DNA of 41,914 bases from positions 1-41,914 of the forward strand of contig NHBW01000001.1 of the NCBI GenBank assembly GCA_002172915.1, given 5' to 3'. Positions within the stretch are counted from its first letter, which is position 1, and each line of letters starts with the position of its first letter. The position numbers and the translations under genes are program-made. The notes beneath the pieces are model-generated. The model saw only the letters and a program-made list of their open reading frames with translations. It was not told where the DNA came from and searched no databases. Positions 8,111-17,075 of this stretch are shown piece by piece. Source of the stretch: Hyphomonas sp. TMED17 (GTDB lineage Bacteria > Pseudomonadota > Alphaproteobacteria > Caulobacterales > Hyphomonadaceae).

Positions 8111-8799
8111 GCGAGTGCGGCTTCGACGATTGCATCGCAATGAATCTGGGCGGTGTTGTAAGATGGCAAAGGGCAGTTTTCATCGTTTAGCAACATGCCC
8201 AATTCCGTGCATCCCAGAATGACGCTGTCGGCGCCCTTGTCGGCGAGGTCGCGGACGGTCTCGACATAGAATGAAATGCTTTCCGGCTTTACCACTCCAA
8301 TCGTCAATTCTTCAAAAATGATCCGGCTAAGTTCGGTTTGAACGTCGAGGTCCGGGAGTAGTACTGGGAGCTGTGCAATTTCCATCAGCTGGTCTGAAAA
8401 ATAATGATCCTGCATTGTAAAGGCCGTTCCGAGCAGGGCAGGTCGGCGCCGATTGGCCTGAATGAGCCGGTCCGCGCAACAATCAACAATATGTAAAAAC
8501 GGTTTGTCGGTTGCAGACTTGATGGCGTCAGCCACCGTATGTAATGTGTTGCAGGCCAGTGCAATGAAGTCTGCGCCGCTGGCATCCAGGCCTTTCGTGG
8601 CATCGACAAAGCCCGACTGGATAAAGTCCCAGTCTTCGGCAAGATGCGCAGCATTATACTCGGCAAAATTTACAGAGTGTATGATCATGTGGGCATTATT
8701 GTAGCCACCGAGGCGGTTCCTGATTTTCAGGTTTATGTCCTGATAATATAAAGCTGTGGACTCAGGTGATACACCGCCAATCAATCCAATTCTTTTCAT
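8107..8799 (-). CDS. Aspartate/glutamate racemase family protein
   Basis: 230 residues of the cofactor-independent Asp/Glu racemase family. The two catalytic cysteines are present: Cys83 in ALACNTLH and Cys197 in ILGCTELGML. The N-terminus MKRIGLIGGVSPESTALYYQ is typical of aspartate racemase (YgeA/RacX-like) rather than the cell-wall glutamate racemase MurI. It therefore probably interconverts L- and D-aspartate or related amino acids. The ATG overlaps the stop of the upstream gmhB-like gene in an ATGA arrangement (8796-8799), so translation is likely coupled. The exact amino acid used cannot be read from the sequence. Confidence 0.88.
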   Translation of the reverse strand: MKRIGLIGGVSPESTALYYQDINLKIRNRLGGYNNAHMIIHSVNFAEYNAAHLAEDWDFIQSGFVDATKGLDASGADFIALACNTLHTVADAIKSATDKPFLHIVDCCADRLIQANRRRPALLGTAFTMQDHYFSDQLMEIAQLPVLLPDLDVQTELSRIIFEELTIGVVKPESISFYVETVRDLADKGADSVILGCTELGMLLNDENCPLPSYNTAQIHCDAIVEAALA

Positions 8800-9332
8800 C
8801 TTTTGCCATCCTCAAAACTGGCCAGCGCCCACTCGGCGAATGTTGCCAGATTCCCCCCTTGATATCGAAAGCCTCCGATACCAGCCGCATGCGCCGCCTC
8901 AATATCTGACGCTTTATCACCGATCAAGAAACTTTGCTCCCGATTGACCGGGAAGTCAGCCATCGCCTGCAGCAACATTCCCGGCTTTGGTTTGCGGTCG
9001 AAACTGGCCTTTCGATAAGCTGCAACCGTTCCGTCCTCGTGAAAAGGGCAATGATAGATTGCATCGATAACCGCATTTGCGGCCGCAATTTCGCGTTGCA
9101 TATGATCGTGAACGGCGCGCATATCGGCTTCGTCATAATATCCTAATGCGATGCCGCTTTGATTCGTGACAATAAAGACAAACCAGTCGCGGGCGTTAAA
9201 GGCCTGAATGCAGTCAATGGCGCCGTCTATCCACTCAAAGTCGGAAATTGTCGAAACATAGCCGTGATCAACATTCAGAACGCCGTCGCGGTCCAAAAAC
9301 AAGGCAGGTTTTAACATCCAAGATTTGACCAT
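8796..9332 (-). CDS. gmhB: HAD-IIIA phosphatase, heptose-bisphosphate phosphatase type
   Basis: 178-residue HAD phosphatase of the GmhB/histidinol-phosphatase type. Motif I is FLDRDGVLN (nucleophile Asp14, acid Asp16), motif II includes VTNQSGIALGYY, motif III is the RKPKPGM lysine, and motif IV is FLIGDKASDIEAA. GmhB removes the 7-phosphate of heptose bisphosphate for LPS core synthesis. A CPFH half of the usual zinc loop is visible, but the second C-x-C pair before RKP is replaced by KASFD, so the zinc site looks incomplete. Two in-frame ATGs (9332 and 9317) are possible starts, and neither has a strong ribosome site. It is translationally coupled to the racemase gene. Confidence 0.85.
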   Translation of the reverse strand: MVKSWMLKPALFLDRDGVLNVDHGYVSTISDFEWIDGAIDCIQAFNARDWFVFIVTNQSGIALGYYDEADMRAVHDHMQREIAAANAVIDAIYHCPFHEDGTVAAYRKASFDRKPKPGMLLQAMADFPVNREQSFLIGDKASDIEAAHAAGIGGFRYQGGNLATFAEWALASFEDGKR

Positions 9333-9379
9333 AATTAACAGTTATTCGTGATTTTTTCATATTTACAAGGCCTTGCCCG

Positions 9380-10654
9380 TTATTTTTTCACGGGGGCGGC
9401 AACCAGAACTGTATTCAGCGTGTTCTTGTTGTTGCGAACGCCAATTGCGAATGGGATAAGGGCGGCAAGCGTAAACAGGCCGGCCAGTAGAAAGGCTGCG
9501 CCGGGGAAGTAGATGTCTGCGTCGGGTAATGAGAAGTAGGAAAATGTCTGCGTCATTAATACTGGGCTGAAGATCAATGTGAGTGCCATGATACTGGCCT
9601 GTGCCCCTTGTAACTCGCCTTGCCGGTCGGGAGGGGTCAGCGAAGATGTCACTGTGTTAATGGCCGGCATGGCGACGCCGCCCAGCGCCGACACCGTGAT
9701 CATGGCATATGCCATCCAGGGCTGACTGGCTAATGACAGACCGATCAGGGCGGCAGCATTCATCAGCAAACCGAATTCGGCCGCCCGCATTGCGCCGAGC
9801 CGCTTAATCAGCGTGCCGGTCAGGAAAATTTGCGATACTGCCGATCCAACCCCGACCGCACCAAGGGAGATTCCGATCCATAGAGGCGACCAATCATAAC
9901 GAACCGCCCCGTAGAAATTCCACGTGCTCGGGTAAACAGCATGTGCTGTCTGGTAAAAGAAAATGGCGAGAATAAACCACGCGACTTTGGGAATACGTGC
10001 AAAATGTTTTATCGCGCCCAAAGGGTTAGCAGCCCGCCAGTCAAACGGCCGGCGGTTTTCTGTTGCGAGACTCTCCGGCAGGACAAATATGCCGTAAAGC
10101 AGATTTATCCCGGCTATCCCGGCAGCAAGAAAAAATGGCAATCTGGTGTTAAGATCGCCGGCAATCCCGCCAATGATCGGGCCGAGAATGAACCCGATGC
10201 CGAATGCTGCGCCGGTCATACCGAATGCCCGGCCGCGTTGCTCCGGCGTGGTGACATCCGCAATATAGGCGTTTGCGACCGATGCAGTGGCAGAAAACAG
10301 GCCTGCCAGTCCGCGGCCAATGAAGAGGATGCCGATCGTCGGGGCTAGTCCCATAATCAACATGTCGAGGCCGAGCATGCCGACTGAAAGCAAAAGGATA
10401 GGACGGCGACCATAACAATCCGAAAGGCCGCCTAGCAGCGGCATTGCAAGAAAATTCGCGACGGCGAAAATCATGCTGAGCCATCCGCCCCATGGCGCCG
10501 CCGCTTCAATCGAGAGATCGGTCAGGTCCGCTATTAGTTGCGGCATAATTGGCATGATGATGCCAAAGGACAGCATATTCAGCGTTACTGTCACAATAAC
10601 AAAGAAGAAGGCATTCGCGCCGTGTCTGCGTGCAGGCTTGTATGAATCTGACAT
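9380..10654 (-). CDS. MFS transporter, TetA/TCR-like
   Basis: About 424 residues with twelve predicted membrane helices. It has the MFS motif between helices 2 and 3 (GGLSDCYGRRPILL) and the antiporter motif C in helix 5 (GFILGPIIGG). The first helix carries SFGIIMPIMPQL, typical of drug:H+ antiporters such as TetA. It is therefore a likely proton-driven efflux pump in the inner membrane. The drug or metabolite is unknown, and a resistance label is not justified. The start is ATG 10654, with a GTG immediately before it as alternative. No regulator gene is adjacent. Confidence 0.88.
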   Translation of the reverse strand: MSDSYKPARRHGANAFFFVIVTVTLNMLSFGIIMPIMPQLIADLTDLSIEAAAPWGGWLSMIFAVANFLAMPLLGGLSDCYGRRPILLLSVGMLGLDMLIMGLAPTIGILFIGRGLAGLFSATASVANAYIADVTTPEQRGRAFGMTGAAFGIGFILGPIIGGIAGDLNTRLPFFLAAGIAGINLLYGIFVLPESLATENRRPFDWRAANPLGAIKHFARIPKVAWFILAIFFYQTAHAVYPSTWNFYGAVRYDWSPLWIGISLGAVGVGSAVSQIFLTGTLIKRLGAMRAAEFGLLMNAAALIGLSLASQPWMAYAMITVSALGGVAMPAINTVTSSLTPPDRQGELQGAQASIMALTLIFSPVLMTQTFSYFSLPDADIYFPGAAFLLAGLFTLAALIPFAIGVRNNKNTLNTVLVAAPVKK

Positions 10655-10685
10655 CACACTGCTTTGCGCTGCACGGCAGGTCTGG

Positions 10686-10711
10686 TCAAGCGCCGGGGGC
10701 GGGTCGCTTGA
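10686..10711. repeat. Inverted repeat between purB and MFS gene
   Basis: TCAAGCG (10686-10692) and CGCTTGA (10705-10711) form a perfect 7-bp inverted repeat around a 12-nt GC-rich loop, 32 nt before the MFS start. It has no T-run on the minus strand, so it is not a classic terminator. A second, shorter hairpin with GCAGC arms around a TTTTTT loop lies close to the purB stop (about 10733-10748). Either could attenuate or separate the two genes. Confidence 0.35.
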
Positions 10712-10763
10712 TCACCATTATGCAGGAGGTCAGCAGCTTTTTTGCTGCCGGCAAGCATCCGGG

Positions 10764-12068
10764 TCAGGCGTCCGAGCGTCCGAAAACCCGGGTAAATATA
10801 TGATCAACCCGCTTGAAGTGGTAATCGAGATCGAACAGGCCCGAGAGATGGTCAGACGATAATTTATCACAAACGTCTTTGTCACCACGCAGATGATCTA
10901 GAAACGCGCCTTCGCCAGCCCAGGTTTTCATCGCATTTCTCTGGACCAGACGATAGGCATCTTCGCGACTGCAACCGGCCTCAACCAGAGCAAGCAAGAC
11001 CCGTTGTGAATTATGGAGTCCGCCAAGCTGGTTGAGATTTCCTAACTGCCTGTCAGGGTAAATCAACAGATTCTCAATTACGCCCGCCATACGATGCAGG
11101 GCGAAGTCGAGGTGAATTGTTGTATCCGGGCCGATGCCGCGCTCCACAGACGAGTGAGAAATATCGCGCTCATGCCAGAGCGCGACATTTTCCATTGCTG
11201 GCATAACGGCCATACGGACAAGCCGGGCCAGCCCCGTCAGATTCTCGGTCAGAATAGGGTTGCGCTTATGCGGCATTGCTGACGAGCCTTTTTGGCCCTC
11301 CGAGAAAAACTCCTCTGCTTCTAACACGTCGGTTCGTTGCAAGTGTCGGACTTCGACTGCAAGGCGTTCGATGGAAGACGCAATCACACCGAGCGTTGCA
11401 AAGTACATGGCGTGCCGGTCGCGTGGAATAACCTGCGTTGATACCGGCTCGGGGGTAAGGCCGAGCTCGGCACTGACATGGGCTTCGATTCGTGGATCAA
11501 TATTGGCAAATGTACCAACCGCGCCTGAAAGGGCACATGTTGCAATATCTTCCCTTGCCATTTGCAGACGGGCTTTGGCCCGCTGAAACTCGGCGTGGAA
11601 TGTCGCAAGTTTGACGCCGAAAGTTGTCGGTTCGGCGTGGATGCCATGACTGCGGCCGATGGTCGGTGTCAGCTTATGCTCGAAGGCACGGCGTTCGAGT
11701 GCTGCGAGAAGCTGCTCGAGGCCGGACATCAAAATATCAGTGGCGCGAACGAGCTGGACATTCAGACACGTGTCGAGAACATCCGAAGATGTCATGCCGA
11801 GATGCAGGAAACGTGCGGGTTCGCCGACATGTTCAGCAATATTAGTCAGGAAAGCGATAACGTCATGTTTGACTTCGGCTTCAATCGCATCGATACGCGC
11901 GACTTCGAATTTAGCCTTGCTGCGTATTGCGGCGCTGGTGCCGGCCGGGATCTGTCCGAGATTTTCCATCGCTTCAGCAGCAAGGGTCTCGATCTCGAGC
12001 CAGATCGAATATTTACTTTCCGGCTCCCATAGCGCGGACATTTCAGGGCGGGAATAGCGTGGAATCAT
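10764..12068 (-). CDS. purB: Adenylosuccinate lyase
   Basis: 434 residues of the fumarase/aspartase superfamily. It catalyses both SAICAR to AICAR and adenylosuccinate to AMP in purine synthesis. Diagnostic parts: N-terminal MIPRYSRPEMSALWEPESKY, LHLGMTSSDVLDT, the GRSHGIHAEPTTFG His region, and the signature loop GSSAMPHKRNPILTENL with the catalytic serine. Length and order fit the short PurB type common in Alphaproteobacteria and Gram-positives. AAAGG lies six nt before ATG 12068. ispH lies 64 nt upstream on the same strand, so the two may share a transcript. Confidence 0.97.
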   Translation of the reverse strand: MIPRYSRPEMSALWEPESKYSIWLEIETLAAEAMENLGQIPAGTSAAIRSKAKFEVARIDAIEAEVKHDVIAFLTNIAEHVGEPARFLHLGMTSSDVLDTCLNVQLVRATDILMSGLEQLLAALERRAFEHKLTPTIGRSHGIHAEPTTFGVKLATFHAEFQRAKARLQMAREDIATCALSGAVGTFANIDPRIEAHVSAELGLTPEPVSTQVIPRDRHAMYFATLGVIASSIERLAVEVRHLQRTDVLEAEEFFSEGQKGSSAMPHKRNPILTENLTGLARLVRMAVMPAMENVALWHERDISHSSVERGIGPDTTIHLDFALHRMAGVIENLLIYPDRQLGNLNQLGGLHNSQRVLLALVEAGCSREDAYRLVQRNAMKTWAGEGAFLDHLRGDKDVCDKLSSDHLSGLFDLDYHFKRVDHIFTRVFGRSDA

Positions 12069-12132
12069 GTCGTACCTTTATTTTTCGAGGGCTATAACCG
12101 AGCTGCCGCAATCTCGCAAATCAGTCTTCCCA

Positions 12133-13077
12133 TCAATTCTGATTCAGAATGCGCGGCAATTTGAAAACCACTGTTTCGCGCGCAGTTGTTATGTCTTCAA
12201 GCACGATTTCGTAACGTGCCCGGCATGCTGCAATAACGCCTTGAACGAGATCTTCCGGTGCGCTGGCACCTGCTGTCAGTCCAAGCGTTCGGACGCCGTC
12301 AAACCAGGTCCAGTCAATGTCTTTCGTGCTGGCAATTAATCGGGCTTTTCGCGCGCCACTTCTCTCGGCAACTTCGACCAGTCGCTTGGAATTTGACGAG
12401 GTTTCCGCACCAATAACGAGAAAGAGATCGCAATCTGTCGCCATTTCCTTGACGGCGGCCTGTCGATTGGTCGTTGCGTAACAAATGTCTTCCTTATGCG
12501 GTTCCTGCACGCCGGGAAACCGGGTCTTGATCGCCGCGACAATTTCGGCGGTATCGTCGACACTTAAGGTCGTCTGGGTGGCGAGTGCCAGATTATCAGG
12601 CTGATCGGTGACGAAGTTTTCTGCATCCGATACTGTTTCGATTAAGGTCATTGCGGTTTCCGGCAATTGTCCCATTGTTCCGACCACTTCAGGATGTCCG
12701 GCATGGCCGATTAGCAGAACATGCCGGCCAAGCTGGTGCTGTCTTTCAGCTTCAACATGGACTTTGGAAACGAGAGGGCAGGTCGCATCGACATAAACCA
12801 GATTCCGCTGCGCCGCAGCGGTCGGCACTGATTTCGGCACACCATGTGCGGAGAATATGACTGGCCGGTCATCGGGGCATTCGTCAAGTTCGTCGACGAA
12901 TACGGCGCCAAGGGTCTCCAGTCGGGACACAACATGCTGGTTATGAACAATTTCATGACGGACATAGACCGGCGCGCCCCACTTTTCGATTGCCTCTTCG
13001 ACAATCTGAATTGCGCGGTCGACGCCGGCGCAAAAACCGCGTGGTGCTGCAAGTAAAATCTTCAACGGTATCGACAT
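12133..13077 (-). CDS. ispH: 4-hydroxy-3-methylbut-2-enyl diphosphate reductase
   Basis: 314 residues, the usual size for IspH (LytB), the last enzyme of the MEP isoprenoid pathway, which makes IPP and DMAPP. The three cysteines that hold the iron-sulfur cluster are present: Cys16 in [10 protein letters not shown], Cys100 in [12 protein letters not shown] and Cys199 in [11 protein letters not shown]. The catalytic glutamate lies in [15 protein letters not shown] (Glu130). The start at ATG 13077 gives [19 protein letters not shown]. The gene is divergent from the lipoprotein gene at 13200. Confidence 0.97.
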   Translation of the reverse strand: MSIPLKILLAAPRGFCAGVDRAIQIVEEAIEKWGAPVYVRHEIVHNQHVVSRLETLGAVFVDELDECPDDRPVIFSAHGVPKSVPTAAAQRNLVYVDATCPLVSKVHVEAERQHQLGRHVLLIGHAGHPEVVGTMGQLPETAMTLIETVSDAENFVTDQPDNLALATQTTLSVDDTAEIVAAIKTRFPGVQEPHKEDICYATTNRQAAVKEMATDCDLFLVIGAETSSNSKRLVEVAERSGARKARLIASTKDIDWTWFDGVRTLGLTAGASAPEDLVQGVIAACRARYEIVLEDITTARETVVFKLPRILNQN

Positions 13078-13199
13078 TAATCCAAACCTGTTTCATTCCC
13101 GCGCATTTATCCCGTTGCGCCAGACGCGTCTGCCCAGTAACACTCACCGAATGACAAGGATAGCCTCGCTTCTGAGGTGAATCATGACAAGGTAGTAAA

Positions 13200-13757
13200 A
13201 TGCGACATTTTATAACTATTTCGGCCGCTTTATTGGTCGCCGCCTGCAGCGGTGGTTCGATTTCTGAAAGGTTTGACGCCCGGCAGAATATCGGGCTGTG
13301 TCCACCGGCGGGGGCTTTGTATCAGGCGTCTCGAATCGTCGAGTTCGCTGATGGCGGCTCCGATTTCGCCGCAATTGAATATACCGGTGAAATTGTCGAC
13401 GTCCGGTTGTTGTGCCGTTACGCCGAAGATGATCCGGTGCGGGCGCAGATCGAGGTTGATTTCGCTTTCGGTCGTGGCGCACAGGGTGAAGACCCGCGTC
13501 ATGATTACCGTTACTGGGTGGCGGTGACGCGGCCGAGTGGCAAGGTTCTGAACAAAGTTGACTTCGTCTCTTCGGTAAATTTCGGGGAAGATAATATTAC
13601 CAGTAAGACCGAAGAGATCAGTCGGATTATTATTCCGCGGATCGATGGCACGATTTCGGCTGCAAACTTCGAGATACTGGTCGGGTTTGAATTAACTGAA
13701 GATCAGCTTGCGTTTAATCAAGAAGGTCGACGATTCCGGCTTGATGCGGGAAATTAG
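13200..13757 (+). CDS. Conserved lipoprotein, function unknown
   Basis: 185 residues. The N-terminal MRHFITISAALLVAACSGG is a lipoprotein signal with lipobox VAAC, giving a mature protein anchored at Cys16. Serine and glycine follow the cysteine, which fits outer-membrane sorting. The mature part looks like a single beta-sandwich domain with conserved-looking VDVRLLCRY and YRYWVAVTR strands. I recall similar small lipoproteins beside argS in Alphaproteobacteria but cannot assign a function. argS starts 19 nt after the stop, so the two are probably one operon. AAGG lies 9 nt before the start. Confidence 0.8.
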   Translation: MRHFITISAALLVAACSGGSISERFDARQNIGLCPPAGALYQASRIVEFADGGSDFAAIEYTGEIVDVRLLCRYAEDDPVRAQIEVDFAFGRGAQGEDPRHDYRYWVAVTRPSGKVLNKVDFVSSVNFGEDNITSKTEEISRIIIPRIDGTISAANFEILVGFELTEDQLAFNQEGRRFRLDAGN

Positions 13758-13776
13758 TCCCGAAGGAGACATTTAG

Positions 13777-15540
13777 ATGAAAGATCTGGCTGCGCAGCTT
13801 GCGGAGGCTTGTTCGGCTGTTTTTGTCGGGCGGGGTTTTGATGCGAAATGGGGCGCTGTAAAAAAATCCGATCGTCCGGAACTTGCCGACTTTCAGTGTA
13901 ATGGGTGCATGGGCGCAGCCAAGCAGGCGGGTGAAAATGCCCGCGAACTTGCTGCGAGTCTGGCCGAAGATCTGGCCGGAAACGAACTGATTGCGCGGGT
14001 CGATGTCGCCGGTCCCGGCTTTCTGAATATTGTCGTTCGTGATGATGCGCTGGCCAACCAGCTTGAATGCATTCGACAAGATCCCAAGCATGGGGGCGGA
14101 CAGGCCGCCGACCCGGAAACCGTGATTATCGATTTTGGTGGTCCGAATGTCGCCAAGCCGATGCATGTTGGTCATATTCGCTCGGCAGTAATCGGCGATA
14201 CGCTTGTCCGGCTTATGCGTTTCCTTGGTGACCGGGTCATCGGCGATGTTCATCTAGGTGACTGGGGGCTGCAAATGGGGCTACTGATTGTTGCTGTGAT
14301 GGAAGAACAGCCAAGCTTGCCATATTTTGATGCTGCATATGATGGTCCTTTACCCGAGCAGCCACCGGTTAATATGGATGATCTGTCCCGCCTGTACCCG
14401 GCGGCGTCGCAGCGTGCAAAAGATGACGATGCTTATGCCCAGCGCGCCCGGGGGGCGGTCGCACGCATGCAGGCTGGTGATGTTGGCTATCGGGCGCTTC
14501 TGAAGCATTTCATCGACGTTTCGGTGGCGGCGCTGAAGACCGATTATGCGTTTCTTGATGTCAGTTTTGACTTTTGGAAAGGCGAGAGTGATGTCGATCA
14601 CCTGATTCAGCCGCTCGTATCGGATTTGCAGGCTCGCGGGCTTGCGCGTCTCGATGATGGCGCCTGGATTATCGATGTTGCCCGCGACAGCGACAAAAAG
14701 GACATGCCACCGGTTATTCTGGTCAATTCGAGAGGCGCGACCGGTTATCATGCAACCGATATTGCGACGATTGTTGAACGTCAGGAAACACTTGCGCCAG
14801 ACAGAATTCTCTATGTGGTTGATCAGAGACAGGCATTTCACTTCGAGCAGGTTTTTCGCGCCTGCGATAAAGCTGCTATTTTTCCTGAGGCGCAGCTCGA
14901 GCATATTGGATTTGGCACCGTTAACGGGACTGATGGCAAGCCGTTCAAGACCCGTGAGGGCGGCACCTTGCGGCTGTCAGATCTGAATGCTTTGGCGCTG
15001 GCGGAAGCAGAGAAGAAAATCGGGGAAGCGAATTTATCTGGTGATATTGGTCCGGATGAGCGGGCCGATATTGCCGCATTGGTGGCGCGGGCATCGCTAC
15101 GGTTTGCGGATCTTAAAAACCAAAGGACAACAAATTATATGTTCGAGCTTGAGAAATTCTCGAGTTTTGAAGGGAAAACGGGTCCGTATCTGCTCTATGC
15201 CGTGGTTCGGCTTAAAGCCTTGTTGAAACGGGCTGCAGCAGCCGGTGCCGTTGCCGGCAGCGTAAAAATTGTCGAGCCGAGTGAACGAAAGCTCGTGCTT
15301 GCCCTAGATGGTTTTTCGCTGGCATTGTCACTGGCGCGCGAAAAGCGGATGCCCCATTATCTGTGCGAGCATATCTATACCGTCGCGCAGTCGTTCAGTG
15401 CCTTTTATGGGGCTCTGCCGATCGTGCGGGAAAGCGATACCGATATCCGGGCGGCTCGCCTTGCGCTGTGTGAAGCCGTACTCCTGCAATTGGAAACCGG
15501 ACTGGAATTATTGGGGATTACTGCACCAGACAGAATGTAG
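13777..15540 (+). CDS. argS: Arginyl-tRNA synthetase
   Basis: 587-residue class I aminoacyl-tRNA synthetase that charges tRNA-Arg. It shows the N-terminal Add-1 domain (about 1-110, with DFQCNG), the HIGH-type motif as HVGH (130-133) inside FGGPNVAKPMHVGHIRS, a KMSKS-equivalent segment GKPFKTREGG near 388-397, and the C-terminal DALR anticodon-binding domain starting near FEGKTGPYLLYA. Its length fits bacterial ArgS. GAAGGAGA lies about 8 nt before ATG 13777. A hairpin plus T-run at 15639-15663 probably ends the transcript. Confidence 0.97.
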   Translation: MKDLAAQLAEACSAVFVGRGFDAKWGAVKKSDRPELADFQCNGCMGAAKQAGENARELAASLAEDLAGNELIARVDVAGPGFLNIVVRDDALANQLECIRQDPKHGGGQAADPETVIIDFGGPNVAKPMHVGHIRSAVIGDTLVRLMRFLGDRVIGDVHLGDWGLQMGLLIVAVMEEQPSLPYFDAAYDGPLPEQPPVNMDDLSRLYPAASQRAKDDDAYAQRARGAVARMQAGDVGYRALLKHFIDVSVAALKTDYAFLDVSFDFWKGESDVDHLIQPLVSDLQARGLARLDDGAWIIDVARDSDKKDMPPVILVNSRGATGYHATDIATIVERQETLAPDRILYVVDQRQAFHFEQVFRACDKAAIFPEAQLEHIGFGTVNGTDGKPFKTREGGTLRLSDLNALALAEAEKKIGEANLSGDIGPDERADIAALVARASLRFADLKNQRTTNYMFELEKFSSFEGKTGPYLLYAVVRLKALLKRAAAAGAVAGSVKIVEPSERKLVLALDGFSLALSLAREKRMPHYLCEHIYTVAQSFSAFYGALPIVRESDTDIRAARLALCEAVLLQLETGLELLGITAPDRM

Positions 15541-15638
15541 TCGGTGGCTGCCATGTATTTGATCCGGCCGTGCCACCTGCACTGGCTCGGTCAGGGGAGG
15601 GCCGCAAATAATGGCTCGGCGCTGGCGGCGGTCAGTCT

Positions 15639-15663
15639 GGACCAGACTTGTTGGTCCGTTTTA
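15639..15663 (+). terminator. Candidate intrinsic terminator after argS
   Basis: GGACCA (15639-15644) pairs with TGGTCC (15652-15657) around a 7-nt loop, followed by GTTTTA. It lies about 100 nt after the argS stop and just before the gene at 15693. An overlapping near-palindrome GTCTGG-A-CCAGAC (15635-15647) could form an alternative structure. Confidence 0.5.
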
Positions 15664-15692
15664 GGCCTAATATGATTTGAAAGGCACTGGAT

Positions 15693-16031
15693 ATGACAAC
15701 ATATGATCCTGCTCAAACCGATGGCCTAACGCCATCTTTCATCAGCGACGGTAAGGCGGAGCTAAATGTCATTATTGCCGATCCAGTCGATGTCAGCGTT
15801 GTATTGCACAAGGTCCTGCAGCGTCACGCTGCATCTCTAGTCACAGATCAGAATGTCGAGCTGGTGTCGTCTGCTTTAGATGTAACGGGCGGGCCGTCGG
15901 GCACGCCGTTGCAATTGAGTAGTTTTGTCGACCGGCAAACACGTTCTCTGCTGTTTATGCATGGTGTTGCCACGTGCGACGCAGCACCCCGCATCCGTCT
16001 AACGGCAATTTATAAAATTATCCCGGCCTGA
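15693..16031 (+). CDS. Small hotdog-like protein, unknown
   Basis: 112 residues with no signal peptide or membrane segment. The pattern of long strands, especially VDRQTRSLLFMHGVAT followed by RIRLTAIYKII, resembles the last strands of a PaaI-type hotdog thioesterase (the usual pattern being RTRSLLFV-G). The protein is shorter than a whole hotdog domain, and I see no catalytic Asp/Glu in the expected helix. It may be a reduced, non-catalytic or partner hotdog. The start is ATG 15693, after GAAAGGC about 12 nt upstream. It stands alone between the argS terminator and the convergent crotonase gene. Confidence 0.6.
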   Translation: MTTYDPAQTDGLTPSFISDGKAELNVIIADPVDVSVVLHKVLQRHAASLVTDQNVELVSSALDVTGGPSGTPLQLSSFVDRQTRSLLFMHGVATCDAAPRIRLTAIYKIIPA

Positions 16032-16090
16032 GTGCACAGACCGGGATTTCCGGCGGTATCACCGGATATAACGACGGTTCGCGACGGCGC

Positions 16091-16936
16091 TTACATCGGC
16101 TTGTCACGAAGCGGTAGCAGATCGGGATAATTGGCCTCGCGTTTTTCGGATTTGGCAGCGAACGCTTCCTGCATATGTGACGGCGGCAGCATTGATGCGT
16201 TCCAGACCCCGATATAATCCAGCGTGTCTGCAGTTGAATGTTCGCGGCCGTAATTGATCATTACTTTGCAGCCGGTAACGGCAACCGGATTTTTCGAGGC
16301 AATCTCGCGCGCAACGCCTAAGACGTGATCCATTAGGTCTTCATGTGTTTCAAACACATCATTTACCAGACCGATCTCGCGTGCCTTCTCGGCAGTAATG
16401 CGTTCGCCCGTAAAGGCCATTTGTTTGACCCAGCCTTCGGAGACATAGCGCTGCAGTCGCGGGAAGGTTCCGACATCGGCGGTCATCGCGATGTTGGTTT
16501 CCTGAATACAGAAGAATGCATCCTTAGTGCACCAGCGGATATCCGCCGCCGAAATCATATCGATCGCGCCGCCGATCACGCCGCCCTGACAGGCAAACAG
16601 GACCGGCATTCTGGCTTCTTCCAGACAATTGAAGGAGGACTGGATTTGCCGGATATTTGACCGAAATGCCTCGGCTGCAACATAGCGATCGGTCTTTTCG
16701 CCCCGGCCATCTCCGGCGAATACGGACAGGTCCATGCCGGCAGAGAAATGCTTCCCGGTCGATGAGATAACGATAACTCTTGCTTTCGCGCCATTGTCGA
16801 TATCTTTTACAATTTCCGGCAGCTCGTTCCAGAATGCTTTGTTCATTGCATTCATGGCGTCCGGGCGGTTGAGCTTGATATGAGCAATCTTGTCTTCAAT
16901 AGATACGCTGAAGCATTCATATGTTTTCTTGAGCAT
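16091..16936 (-). CDS. Crotonase-family enoyl-CoA hydratase/isomerase
   Basis: 281-residue crotonase. The oxyanion-hole segments are visible: GKHFSAGMDLSVF and ACQGGVIGGAIDMISAADIRW. The stretch IQETNIAMTADVGTFPRLQ closely resembles delta(3,5)-delta(2,4)-dienoyl-CoA isomerase (ECH1), where an Asp in ADVG and a nearby Glu are catalytic. That makes isomerisation of dienoyl-CoA in unsaturated fatty-acid beta-oxidation the best guess. A plain hydratase role cannot be excluded. AAGGAGA lies just upstream of ATG 16936. It is monocistronic and divergent from the DUF4197 gene. Confidence 0.9.
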   Translation of the reverse strand: MLKKTYECFSVSIEDKIAHIKLNRPDAMNAMNKAFWNELPEIVKDIDNGAKARVIVISSTGKHFSAGMDLSVFAGDGRGEKTDRYVAAEAFRSNIRQIQSSFNCLEEARMPVLFACQGGVIGGAIDMISAADIRWCTKDAFFCIQETNIAMTADVGTFPRLQRYVSEGWVKQMAFTGERITAEKAREIGLVNDVFETHEDLMDHVLGVAREIASKNPVAVTGCKVMINYGREHSTADTLDYIGVWNASMLPPSHMQEAFAAKSEKREANYPDLLPLRDKPM

Positions 16937-17075
16937 AGGCTGGTCTCCTTAGTTGGCCGAATAATACCGGCAATTTCAATAAATCGCTACTATTACCTCG
17001 CGACAGCTTAAACCTCCTATCATTTGCGACGGAAGTTTGCATTATGGACAAAATTGAGGAGAAACGGAGCGTGAA

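Noticed and set aside
9380..10654. MFS gene as a tetracycline resistance determinant
   Set aside because: Similarity to TetA is at family level only. There is no TetR-like regulator or mobile element, so resistance cannot be claimed.
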